From: an uncultured Alphaproteobacteria bacterium
GTDB taxonomy: Bacteria > Pseudomonadota > Alphaproteobacteria > CAAHEQ01 > UBA3637
Assembly: GCA_947627155.1 (NCBI GenBank)
Contig: CANQUX010000003.1
Coordinates: forward strand, 1 to 64,000
DNA: 64,000 nucleotides
Direction of reading: 5' to 3'
How positions within the stretch are numbered: the stretch's first letter is position 1; every line of letters starts with the position of its first letter. Below are positions 33,394-42,267 of this stretch, one piece after another. The notes beneath the pieces are model-generated. The model searched no databases. It was not told the origin of the DNA and saw only the letters and a list, made by a program, of their open reading frames with translations. Both the position numbers and the translations under genes were made by a program.

Positions 33394-34139
33394 CAGTTAT
33401 CCTCCGTTGTATTTCCGCCGCGGGCGGCAGGGGTTGCGATATATTCCAAGTGTCCGTGCGAAAGATGCAGTTGCGGAAATTTAAAATGTTTAATGAGATT
33501 TTGATTGTGTGTGGCAATCACGATGGTTGTTCCCAGTTTATTGAGTTCCAAAAACAAATAAAGTAATCGTTTCGCCATGGCATCGTCAACATTACCGGTG
33601 GGTTCGTCAGCCAATAAAAGTTGCGGACGGTTAATAACGGCACGGGCAATGGCAATGCGTTGCTTTTCACCGCCGGATAATTCGGGCGGAAAGGCGCGAA
33701 TTTGCTTTTCCAATCCGACCCACGCCAACAATTCGCTGACATGCCGTTTAATTTCCGTTTCCTTCACGCCGGCAATGCGTAACGGTAACGCTACATTGTC
33801 AAACGCGTTTAAATGATTAAGCAGGCGATAATCTTGAAACACCACGCCGATTTGTCGCCGAATTTGTGATTTTTCGGCACGCGAAAGCGTATCGACTGCC
33901 TTGCCGAACAAGCGAACACGGCCGCGAGTCGGTAAATGATTCATATATAAAAGTCCGAGTAAAGAGGTTTTTCCCGCACCGCTTTCGCCCGTCATAAAGT
34001 GAAACGAACCGGGTTGCAGGGTTAATTGAATGTCTTTTAAAACATCACCGCCGTTGCCGTATCGAAAAGAAACGCCGTTAAACTCGGCAATCGGAGAGGA
34101 AAGTTTATTTTTTTCAAACACGTTTTCATCCTTTTTCAA
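33393..34139 (-). CDS. ftsE: Cell division ATP-binding protein FtsE
   Basis: MTGESGAGKTSLLGLLYMNHLPTRGRVRLFG...LSGGEKQRIAIARAVINRPQLLLADEPTGNVD. Confidence 0.95.
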   Translation of the reverse strand: MKKDENVFEKNKLSSPIAEFNGVSFRYGNGGDVLKDIQLTLQPGSFHFMTGESGAGKTSLLGLLYMNHLPTRGRVRLFGKAVDTLSRAEKSQIRRQIGVVFQDYRLLNHLNAFDNVALPLRIAGVKETEIKRHVSELLAWVGLEKQIRAFPPELSGGEKQRIAIARAVINRPQLLLADEPTGNVDDAMAKRLLYLFLELNKLGTTIVIATHNQNLIKHFKFPQLHLSHGHLEYIATPAARGGNTTEDN

Positions 34140-34210
34140 AAATAAGTTGTATCTTTTTTAAAAATTGTATATATAATATTTACACCATTTTTTTGAAAAG
34201 GAAAAGATAA

Positions 34211-36013
34211 ATGTTAGTTGTATGCCCAAAATGTTTTACACAATATGTGATTTCCAATGAGATAAAAGTACCGGAAGGACAAAAGTTTCATTGTTCGGCC
34301 TGCGGAAATTATTTTACCCTGAAAAGTGAACGTCAGACAGGCTTTTACGGTGATGAGGCCGCTTTGGAAGATGAAGAAATTCCCACTGTTTCCGCCGTGA
34401 TGAATGAAACGGATGAAAAAAACACGGAAGTTTCGGTACCGACAAACACAATGCCCGAAACAAGCGAATCCGAATCGCAAATTGCCATAAAAAACGAATC
34501 GAATCGAACAGAAAATACGGAACCTGCTTTTTCTGATACCGATTCGCTTGCCTTGTTGGCTAATGAAACACCGCAGGCCTCCGATCGGTTGGATACATTG
34601 CCCGAAGCTTTTAAACCCGTTGAAACGAAAAAGAAAAAAACATCTGCTCTCGGAGCGATTTTCTGTTTGTTTTTCGCAGGAGCCATTTGTTACGGAACGG
34701 TTTATGTGTTAAAGCAATATCCGTTGATGGAATTAACGGAGGAGTTTATCGCTTCCAAGTTGGATAAAAATTATATATCCAAAGAAAACAAGCAAGAAAA
34801 AACAAATTCTGCTACTCGTACGGATATTTCCGATCAATCTGCCGCTCAACCGACATTGTCGGCCGATGATGTGCAAAATAAATCGGAAAATTCGGCAGAT
34901 AAACCCATGTATATTCCGCCCGCAAAGCTTGATAAACCGATTATAACCGTTGAGGAAGTTTCGGCGCGTCAGGCAACGCAACATAAAGAACAACTGCCGC
35001 CTGTTGAAAATGAATCTCCGGCAGATTCCGAGCTGAATCCACCACAACCGACACCGATTGCTCCGCAGGTTATGTCTCAACAGATGCCGCAGATACAAAA
35101 ACCGACGCAGTTAGTGGCGCAACAAGCCAAAGCGCAGCAACAGGCTGCTATGCCGCCGGCAGAAAATGAAATATCGGCAGAAACAGCTGAAAATACGGCT
35201 GTTTCGGAAGCACAAAAAGCCGCTCGTTTGTTAGATGAGCAATTAGAACAAGGATCGGCTGCCGATCGTTTGGAAAATGAAGTTGCCGCTTTGGTAACAG
35301 AACGAAACTTAACGCAATCGGCACAACCGGATTCTGTTATTCCCGTTGCGGCGGAGTCACATGCAAAACCGACAGATATACCTGCATCAGCAGATATAAC
35401 CGAACCCATGGAAGCGGAGTCGGATTCGGCATCGGTAAATACACCTCAGGCGCCTGTTATGGAGCAAAAGCCGAATGATGCCGTTCCTTCGAGCGAACCT
35501 GTTCCTTCGAGTGAGCCTGTTCCTTCAAGCGAGCCTGTTCCGACAGCACCGACGGCGCCGCAACCGACACAGAACAATCAGGTTCCAATGAATGCCGGCG
35601 TTGTGTCTCAACCCGATAACATTCGGTCGTCGCAAATGCCTGTTTCGGCCGCCGCACCCATTGAAAATATACCGTTATTTACCGTTGATGAACCTGAGCA
35701 AGCCAGGCAAATCAGTACAAATGAGGCTAATCGTATTTTAAAAATACAAGATATTGCCTATGAAATATCTCAAAATGAAGCCGGTGTTATGCGGCTGATG
35801 ATTAAGGGAAATGTTGCCAATACGGAGTTGACAAAAGTTGTTATTCCGCAATTAAAAGCGGTTGTATATGATCAAAACGATACGCCCGTTGCCCGTAAAC
35901 GCATTATATTATCTCAACCGGAAATTGACGGTAATTCCGTTCAATCCTTTTTTTCAAGTGTTGTTCCCGCACCGGAACAAGTGAGTCATGTGGAGGTTGT
36001 TTTTGATGAATAA
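34211..36013 (+). CDS. MJ0042-type zinc-ribbon protein with TM and long disordered linker
   Basis: MLVVCPKCFTQYVISNEIKVPEGQKFHCSACGNYF; TM ALGAIFCLFFAGAICYGTVYVL; C-terminal DUF3426-like region; divergent to ftsE. Confidence 0.75.
   Translation: MLVVCPKCFTQYVISNEIKVPEGQKFHCSACGNYFTLKSERQTGFYGDEAALEDEEIPTVSAVMNETDEKNTEVSVPTNTMPETSESESQIAIKNESNRTENTEPAFSDTDSLALLANETPQASDRLDTLPEAFKPVETKKKKTSALGAIFCLFFAGAICYGTVYVLKQYPLMELTEEFIASKLDKNYISKENKQEKTNSATRTDISDQSAAQPTLSADDVQNKSENSADKPMYIPPAKLDKPIITVEEVSARQATQHKEQLPPVENESPADSELNPPQPTPIAPQVMSQQMPQIQKPTQLVAQQAKAQQQAAMPPAENEISAETAENTAVSEAQKAARLLDEQLEQGSAADRLENEVAALVTERNLTQSAQPDSVIPVAAESHAKPTDIPASADITEPMEAESDSASVNTPQAPVMEQKPNDAVPSSEPVPSSEPVPSSEPVPTAPTAPQPTQNNQVPMNAGVVSQPDNIRSSQMPVSAAAPIENIPLFTVDEPEQARQISTNEANRILKIQDIAYEISQNEAGVMRLMIKGNVANTELTKVVIPQLKAVVYDQNDTPVARKRIILSQPEIDGNSVQSFFSSVVPAPEQVSHVEVVFDE
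35483..35536 (+). repeat. 18-bp in-frame tandem repeat (VPSSEP x3)
   Basis: gttccttcgagcgaacct / gttccttcgagtgagcct / gttccttcaagcgagcct. Confidence 0.9.
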
Positions 36014-36749
36014 ATTAAAAACCATTTTAAAATTTTGCGGTTGTTTGTCGGCAGGTATCCTTTTGATGAGTTCTGCGGCATTTGCTCAATGTGTTGCCGG
36101 GCAAACGGCATTAAATGCCGGAAATACGGAGCAGGCCGTTGCTGATTTTTCTCAATGTGCCGTGAATGAAAATGATGAAGAAGCGCAATTTTGGTTGGCG
36201 CGTTTTTATCAAAACAAACAAAATCCCGATCATAAAGACATCATGAAAATGTTGTTGTTTTATCATCTGGCGGCGGAAAACGGCAATGCAAACGCACAAG
36301 TGGCTTTGGCCAAAGTTTTGCTGAAAATGGATTCGGATGAAACATCGCGTGAAACGTTGGCTTCTTATATGAATCAAATGCAAGCGGTGATGAAAGATAA
36401 AAATATGCCTTTTAAAGGAGAAATGCTTCATCCGTATGTGTTGTTGATTTTAGCGCAGGAGAATGCCGATCAAAAATGGTATTATCCGACAACGCAAAAG
36501 GTAAATAATGAAGCGAAAATCATTTTGCAGACATATCAGGTGCCGGCTGAAAAGAAAGCATCACTTTTGCGGGCGGGCAGTCTTTGGAAACAGCGCAAAA
36601 TGCAGGAAACGGCTCGTGAGGTTTTATCGGTTGACGACTATGAAAAATTTATGAATACGGTTTATCCGCAACAGGGGCGGGCAGATGCTTTTGCGCGTCA
36701 ACGGGCAACGGATTATTTAAAAGAACGTGTGGAAGAATATTTAAAATAA
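36006..36749 (+). CDS. Secreted Sel1/TPR-like repeat protein
   Basis: Signal peptide MNKLKTILKFCGCLSAGILLMSSAAFAQC; EEAQFWLARFYQNKQNPDHKDIMKMLLFYHLAAENGNANAQVALAKVL. Confidence 0.75.
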   Translation: MNKLKTILKFCGCLSAGILLMSSAAFAQCVAGQTALNAGNTEQAVADFSQCAVNENDEEAQFWLARFYQNKQNPDHKDIMKMLLFYHLAAENGNANAQVALAKVLLKMDSDETSRETLASYMNQMQAVMKDKNMPFKGEMLHPYVLLILAQENADQKWYYPTTQKVNNEAKIILQTYQVPAEKKASLLRAGSLWKQRKMQETAREVLSVDDYEKFMNTVYPQQGRADAFARQRATDYLKERVEEYLK

Positions 36750-36761
36750 CGGGAGTTTTTA

Positions 36762-38093
36762 TTGGGTAAAATTTATATTAAAACCTTCGGGTGTCAAATG
36801 AACATTTATGATTCGGCGCGCATTTGTGACGCGTTGGAATTGTTGGGTTACACAAAAACCGTTGATCCGATTGAAGCGGATATTTTATTGTTAAATACCT
36901 GTCATATTCGGGAAAAAGCCTCCGAAAAGCTGTTTTCCGAAATCGGGCGACTTAATGCTTTTAAGCAGGAACGAGCCGAGCAGGGAAAAGAAACGTTGAT
37001 TATTGTGTGCGGCTGTGTCGTTCAGGCGGAGGGGGAAGAAATTTTAAAACGGGCGCATTCAGTGGATATTGCCGTGGGGCCGCAAAATTATCATTTATTG
37101 CCGGAAATGGTGGCACGGTATCATCGCAAAAACGGCCGTATTTTAAAGGCTGATTTTCCCGCCGAATCCAAGTTTGATTATTTGCCTCAGGCAAAGGCAA
37201 CGTCGGCTTCAAGCTTTTTGGCCATTCAGGAGGGGTGTGATAATTTTTGCACTTATTGCGTTGTACCTTATACGCGGGGATGTGAATATTCCCGTTCCGC
37301 TACCGAAATTATTGAAGAAGCGCGACAATTGGTTGAGACAGGGGCTCAAGAAATTATGCTTTTGGGGCAAAACGTGAATTGTTGGCACGGCAGCGGTGCG
37401 GCGGATTTCGGCGAATTACTTTATTTGGTTGCGCAGGTAGAGGGGTTGAAAAGATTGCGATATACAACCTCTTATCCCTCTAAAATTACCCCGAGTGTGA
37501 TTAGAGCGCATGCCGAAATTGAAAATTTAATGCCCTACATTCATTTGCCGATTCAATCGGGCAGCAATACCGTGTTAAAGGCTATGAATCGGCAATATAC
37601 GGCGGAGCAATATATCGATATTGTCGCGCAATTTCGAAAAGCGCGTCCCGATATTGCCGTTTCGTCCGATTTTATCGTCGGTTTTCCCGGGGAAACGGAA
37701 GCGGATTTTGAGCAAACAATGGCCGTAGTGCGTCAAGTGGGATATGCCTCGTCTTATTCGTTTAAATACAGTCCGCGTCCCGGCACGCCGGCGGCATTGA
37801 TGAAAAATCAAGTGCCGGAAGAGGTCAAAACCGAGCGGTTGCTTCGGTTACAGGCGTTGTTATTGGAACAACAAAAACAAGCCTATCGGCAAACCGTTGG
37901 AAAAGCATTAGATGTGTTATTAACGGAAGAAGGAAAAAAAGAAGGGCAGCTTGTCGGCTATACGCCTTATTTGCAAACGGTTCATGTTGAAGCAAATCGC
38001 TCATATTTGAATAAGATTGTTCCGTTAAAAATTAAAAAGGCAAGTGCAACCTCCTTGTCAGGCGAATTAAATTGTGATATAAATAAAAAATAA
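36762..38093 (+). CDS. miaB: tRNA-2-methylthio-N6-dimethylallyladenosine synthase MiaB
   Basis: IKTFGCQMNIYDSARI...QEGCDNFCTYCVVPYTRG; TTG start. Confidence 0.95.
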   Translation: MGKIYIKTFGCQMNIYDSARICDALELLGYTKTVDPIEADILLLNTCHIREKASEKLFSEIGRLNAFKQERAEQGKETLIIVCGCVVQAEGEEILKRAHSVDIAVGPQNYHLLPEMVARYHRKNGRILKADFPAESKFDYLPQAKATSASSFLAIQEGCDNFCTYCVVPYTRGCEYSRSATEIIEEARQLVETGAQEIMLLGQNVNCWHGSGAADFGELLYLVAQVEGLKRLRYTTSYPSKITPSVIRAHAEIENLMPYIHLPIQSGSNTVLKAMNRQYTAEQYIDIVAQFRKARPDIAVSSDFIVGFPGETEADFEQTMAVVRQVGYASSYSFKYSPRPGTPAALMKNQVPEEVKTERLLRLQALLLEQQKQAYRQTVGKALDVLLTEEGKKEGQLVGYTPYLQTVHVEANRSYLNKIVPLKIKKASATSLSGELNCDINKK

Positions 38094-38115
38094 ATGTTAT
38101 TGAAAGGAAAATAAA

Positions 38116-38814
38116 ATGGTAACAACCGATCAAGAAGAAACTTACGCCGCTTCGGCATTAACGCTTAAAACAAAAAAACGGCAAATTAACCCGCGAACCC
38201 AAACGCAAGGGGAATTTATTGAGGCCATGAATACGCATGAAATGGTTTTCGGCTTAGGGCCTGCCGGTACGGGTAAAACCTTTTTGGCGGTTGCCAAAGC
38301 CGTGAGTGAAATGTCGGAAGGAAAAGTTGATCGGATTATTTTAACGCGTCCGGCGGTGGAAGCCGGTGAAAATTTGGGCTTTTTACCGGGAAATTTAAAA
38401 GAGAAAATCGATCCGTATCTGCGGCCGTTATATGATGCTTTATATGATATGTTACCGGCAGATATCGTGGATAAAAAATTGGAGAGCGGCGAAATTGAAA
38501 TTGCCCCGTTGGCTTATATGCGCGGGCGGACATTAAGTCATTGTGTCGTGATTTTGGATGAAGCACAAAATACAACCGCCATGCAAATGAAAATGTTTTT
38601 AACGCGGTTGGGTGTCGGCTCGCGAATGATTATCAACGGCGATTTATCTCAAACCGATTTACCGCGCGGTGTTCAATCGGGTTTGGCTGATGCCGTTCGT
38701 GTTTTGAAAAATGTGTCGGATATTGCTTTTGTTACCTTTACGGAAAAAGATGTGGTTCGTCACGGTCTTGTGTCGAAAATTGTTAAAGCGTATGAACAGG
38801 CAAAAGGCGAATGA
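38116..38814 (+). CDS. phoH: PhoH family ATPase
   Basis: [23 protein letters not shown]...[33 protein letters not shown]. Confidence 0.94.
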   Translation: MVTTDQEETYAASALTLKTKKRQINPRTQTQGEFIEAMNTHEMVFGLGPAGTGKTFLAVAKAVSEMSEGKVDRIILTRPAVEAGENLGFLPGNLKEKIDPYLRPLYDALYDMLPADIVDKKLESGEIEIAPLAYMRGRTLSHCVVILDEAQNTTAMQMKMFLTRLGVGSRMIINGDLSQTDLPRGVQSGLADAVRVLKNVSDIAFVTFTEKDVVRHGLVSKIVKAYEQAKGE

Positions 38815-39278
38815 TTAACGTATATGTCAATATAACGGACAGCCATTATTATCGTGTGGGCGGCGTCACCAGATTTTGCAAACAGGTTATTCAAAACGCT
38901 TGGATTAGTCGGCAACCGGTGGAAATTTCCGTTTTGTTAGCAAATAATAAAACAGTTCAGGAACTGAATTTAAAATATCGTCAAATCAATCGTCCGACAA
39001 ATGTTTTGTCGTTTGAATCGGGCTTTTGCCCTTCGGGGAAAAAAGATATTTGGGTTGCTGGTGATATTGTAACGGCTTATAAAGTTTTACAAACGGAAGC
39101 CAAAGAACTGGGCATTTCATTTGATGCGCATTTGGCACACATGTTAACGCACGGAGCATTGCATTTACAAGGATATGATCATCAAACGCCGGAGGAGGCG
39201 GAAAAAATGGAAGCTCTGGAAATAAAAATGTTAAAACAGTTAGGATATGATAATCCCTATAAGGATGTGACGGAATGA
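38811..39278 (+). CDS. ybeY: Endoribonuclease YbeY
   Basis: [16 protein letters not shown]...[28 protein letters not shown]. Confidence 0.95.
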   Translation: MINVYVNITDSHYYRVGGVTRFCKQVIQNAWISRQPVEISVLLANNKTVQELNLKYRQINRPTNVLSFESGFCPSGKKDIWVAGDIVTAYKVLQTEAKELGISFDAHLAHMLTHGALHLQGYDHQTPEEAEKMEALEIKMLKQLGYDNPYKDVTE

Positions 39279-40204
39279 ATTTATTTTATCGCATAAAATC
39301 AGCTTTTACAAAGCATCCGGAGGAAGATCAGGTTATTGAAACCATTGAAGAAATTATGGATGAGCGGGAAGAGCGGGGTGATAAAGTTCTGATTGATCCC
39401 GATGAATTGGGATTGCTTAAAAATTTATTTAAGTTGAAAGATGTTCGCGCCGGACAGGTTTGTATTCCCGGCATTGATATTGTCGGTATTCAGGCAGATG
39501 CCCCGCTGGAGGAGTTGAAAAAAATTGTTATTTCCGATAAGTTTACGCGGTTGCCCGTTTATGAAAAATCGCTCGATGATATTATCGGTGTTATTCACGT
39601 TAAAGATTTATTGTGTGCCGTTTTGGAGCGCGAAGACGTGACGGTTCGAGATGTGATGACGAACAACGTGTTGTTTGTTCCGTCATCTATGCGGGCACTT
39701 GATTTGTTACGGGATATGCAAGCCAAAAAAACGCAAATGGCGGTGGTGGTTGATGAATACGGCGGCACGGACGGGCTGATTACGTTGGAGGATTTGCTGG
39801 AAGAAATTGTCGGTGAAATTGAAGATGAGCATGATGCGCTCGATACACCGCCGGTGTTGCATCGAATCGGGAACAGCGTGATACAGGCCGATGCGCGTAT
39901 TCGATTGGTTGATTTGGAAAATCGAATCGGTGCGTTTTTAACGCCCGAAGAAAAAGAAGAGGAATTGGAAACCATTGGCGGATTGGTTTCGCATTTATCG
40001 GGGAAATTGCCGAAAATCGGTGAAACGGTTTCGCATGCAAGTGGCTTGTTGTTTGAGGTGATTGATGCCGATTCCCGTCATGTGAAAAAGGTTAAAATCA
40101 CGCAGTTCAAAAAGTTGAAAGAAGGGAAAAAAACAACCGGTTCCGTTAAACGATTCGGCTTTCGTAAAAAGGCTCGCGCGAGTGAGAAAAAGAAACGCTC
40201 ATGA
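39275..40204 (+). CDS. corC: CBS/CorC transporter-associated domain protein
   Basis: DVRAGQVCIPGIDIVGI...TQMAVVVDEYGGTDGLITLEDLLEEIVGEIEDEHD. Confidence 0.88.
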   Translation: MNLFYRIKSAFTKHPEEDQVIETIEEIMDEREERGDKVLIDPDELGLLKNLFKLKDVRAGQVCIPGIDIVGIQADAPLEELKKIVISDKFTRLPVYEKSLDDIIGVIHVKDLLCAVLEREDVTVRDVMTNNVLFVPSSMRALDLLRDMQAKKTQMAVVVDEYGGTDGLITLEDLLEEIVGEIEDEHDALDTPPVLHRIGNSVIQADARIRLVDLENRIGAFLTPEEKEEELETIGGLVSHLSGKLPKIGETVSHASGLLFEVIDADSRHVKKVKITQFKKLKEGKKTTGSVKRFGFRKKARASEKKKRS

Positions 40205-41412
40205 AAGTCATCACATTCGGCTGTCGATTAAATGCTTTTGAATCGCGTCTGATTGAAAAAATCGGAACCGATTTGAAGGATGTGATTGTTGTAAATACCT
40301 GCGCCGTTACGGGGGAAGCCGAACGGCAATGTCGGCAAAGTATTCGCAAAATTCATCGGGAAAATCCGACGGCAAAAATTATCGTCACCGGTTGCGCGGC
40401 TCAATTAAATCCGGAAATTTATGCCGCCATGCCGGAGGTTTTTCGCGTGTTGGGTAATCGAGAGAAATTAACGCGGGCAGCTTTTGAAACGACGGAAAAA
40501 ATTTGCGTGAGTGATGCGGATTTGTTTGATTTTGAAGAACTGCATCCGGTTACGGATTTTGAAGGACGTACGCGGGCGTTTTTACAAATTCAGCAAGGAT
40601 GTAATCACGCGTGCACGTTTTGTATTGTTCATCAGGCGCGCGGACATAATAAAGGCTTGCCGCCCGAGAAAGTGTTGGAGCAGGCGCGGCTTTTTGTTGA
40701 AAACGGTTTTTCGGAAATTGTGCTGACCGGCGTTGATATTGCTTCTTATCCGCAAGGATTTCATCGGTTGGTGCAATTGATTGCCGAAAAAGTAACGGGT
40801 TTGAAGCGGCTGCGGTTCGGTTCGCTTGATCCGACGGCTCTGGATGAAGAATTTATCGGTTTGATGGGAACTTATCCCGTTATTCAGCCGCATTTGCATT
40901 TATCCGTGCAATCGGGTGATGATTTAATATTAAAGCGCATGGGGCGGCGTCATACGGCGGCGCAGGTTGTTAAAGCGTGTCAGGCCGTGCGTGCGGTTCG
41001 GCCGGATATTGTGTTCGGCGCCGATTTTATTACGGGTTTCCCGACCGAAACGGAAGATCAGGCATTGCAAACGGAGGCTTTTGTTCGAGAAGCGAATATC
41101 ACGCAGTTGCATGTGTTTCCCTATTCGGCGCGTCCCGGCACGCCGGCAGCCAAAATGCCGCACGTTGAACCCGCTGTTCGAAAAGAACGGGCAGCCCGGT
41201 TACGGCAGGTGGGGTCAGCGTTAGAGCAAAAGCTGTTGGATCAAACCGTCGGAACCGTTCGGCCGGTGTTGATTGAAAAAAACGGCAGCGGTTATACGGA
41301 TAATTATTTAAAAGTGCATACCGATTCCAAATCGGAAGGAAAAATTGAACAAGTACTGATCAAACAAAGGATTGACAATGAGTTGGTTGGAGAAGTTAAA
41401 ATTCGGGCTTAA
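40201..41412 (+). CDS. mtaB: tRNA (N6-threonylcarbamoyladenosine-C2-)-methylthiotransferase MtaB
   Basis: VITFGCRLNAFESRLIE...QQGCNHACTFCIVHQARG...RPVLIEKNGSGYTDNYLKV. Confidence 0.93.
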   Translation: MKVITFGCRLNAFESRLIEKIGTDLKDVIVVNTCAVTGEAERQCRQSIRKIHRENPTAKIIVTGCAAQLNPEIYAAMPEVFRVLGNREKLTRAAFETTEKICVSDADLFDFEELHPVTDFEGRTRAFLQIQQGCNHACTFCIVHQARGHNKGLPPEKVLEQARLFVENGFSEIVLTGVDIASYPQGFHRLVQLIAEKVTGLKRLRFGSLDPTALDEEFIGLMGTYPVIQPHLHLSVQSGDDLILKRMGRRHTAAQVVKACQAVRAVRPDIVFGADFITGFPTETEDQALQTEAFVREANITQLHVFPYSARPGTPAAKMPHVEPAVRKERAARLRQVGSALEQKLLDQTVGTVRPVLIEKNGSGYTDNYLKVHTDSKSEGKIEQVLIKQRIDNELVGEVKIRA

Positions 41413-42262
41413 AAAAACCGCGCGCATTTTAAGCGGCGTTAAAATGGATGTTTCTTCCCTGGAGGCGTTGGAGGAATCGCTTCTGATGGCCGATGTCGGC
41501 TTGCCGGTCACGGAAAGTTTGCTCAAATTACTCAAAGAGCGTCATCCGAAAGACGAAGCGGAAACGCGTGCGCTTATTCGGGAAAAATTGATTGAAATTT
41601 TAACATCGGTTGCCGTGCCGCTTCAAATTGATACGAGCAAAAAGCCGTTTATCGTGTTAATGACGGGCGTGAACGGTGCCGGTAAAACAACAACCATCGG
41701 TAAACTCGGGGCTTTGTTTCAACGGCAGGGATATCAAATTTCTTTCGTGGCCGGTGATACGTTTCGGGCGGGCGCAACCGAACAGTTGCAGGCGTGGGGG
41801 CAAAAACTCGGCTGTCCCGTTTATACCAAGCCGAACGGTGATGCCGCCGGTTTGATTTTTGATGCGGTTCAAGCGGCGCGCAAGGCCGGTGATGATATTT
41901 TGTTTGTCGATACGGCCGGTCGGCTTCAAAATCGCACGGATTTAATGGATGAATTAAAAAAAATCGTGCGAGTGCTTCAAAAAACCGATGAAACGGCGCC
42001 GCATGCCGCTTTGTTGGTGTTAGATGCCACCGTGGGGCAAAACGCGTTATCGCAAGTGAAAACTTTTTCGGAAATGACAAAAGTAACGGGCTTGATTATG
42101 ACCAAATTGGACGGCACGGCCAAAGGCGGCATTTTGCTTTCGCTGACGGAGCAATTTCATTTGCCGATTCACGCCATCGGCGTGGGGGAACAAATTGATG
42201 ATTTAAATACCTTTACGGCGCCTGATTATGTTGATGCTTTGTTGGGAAATAACGAACGGTAA
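41378..42262 (+). CDS. ftsY: Signal recognition particle receptor FtsY
   Basis: MTGVNGAGKTTTIGKLGALFQRQGYQISFVAGDTFRAGATEQLQAW...MTKLDGTAKGG. Confidence 0.96.
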   Translation: MSWLEKLKFGLKKTARILSGVKMDVSSLEALEESLLMADVGLPVTESLLKLLKERHPKDEAETRALIREKLIEILTSVAVPLQIDTSKKPFIVLMTGVNGAGKTTTIGKLGALFQRQGYQISFVAGDTFRAGATEQLQAWGQKLGCPVYTKPNGDAAGLIFDAVQAARKAGDDILFVDTAGRLQNRTDLMDELKKIVRVLQKTDETAPHAALLVLDATVGQNALSQVKTFSEMTKVTGLIMTKLDGTAKGGILLSLTEQFHLPIHAIGVGEQIDDLNTFTAPDYVDALLGNNER

Positions 42263-42267
42263 ACGGA

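Noticed and set aside
35988-36005. Extended N-terminus MWRLFL of the Sel1-like protein
   Set aside because: Internal ATG at 36006 gives a clean signal peptide; the upstream codons overlap the preceding gene's end.
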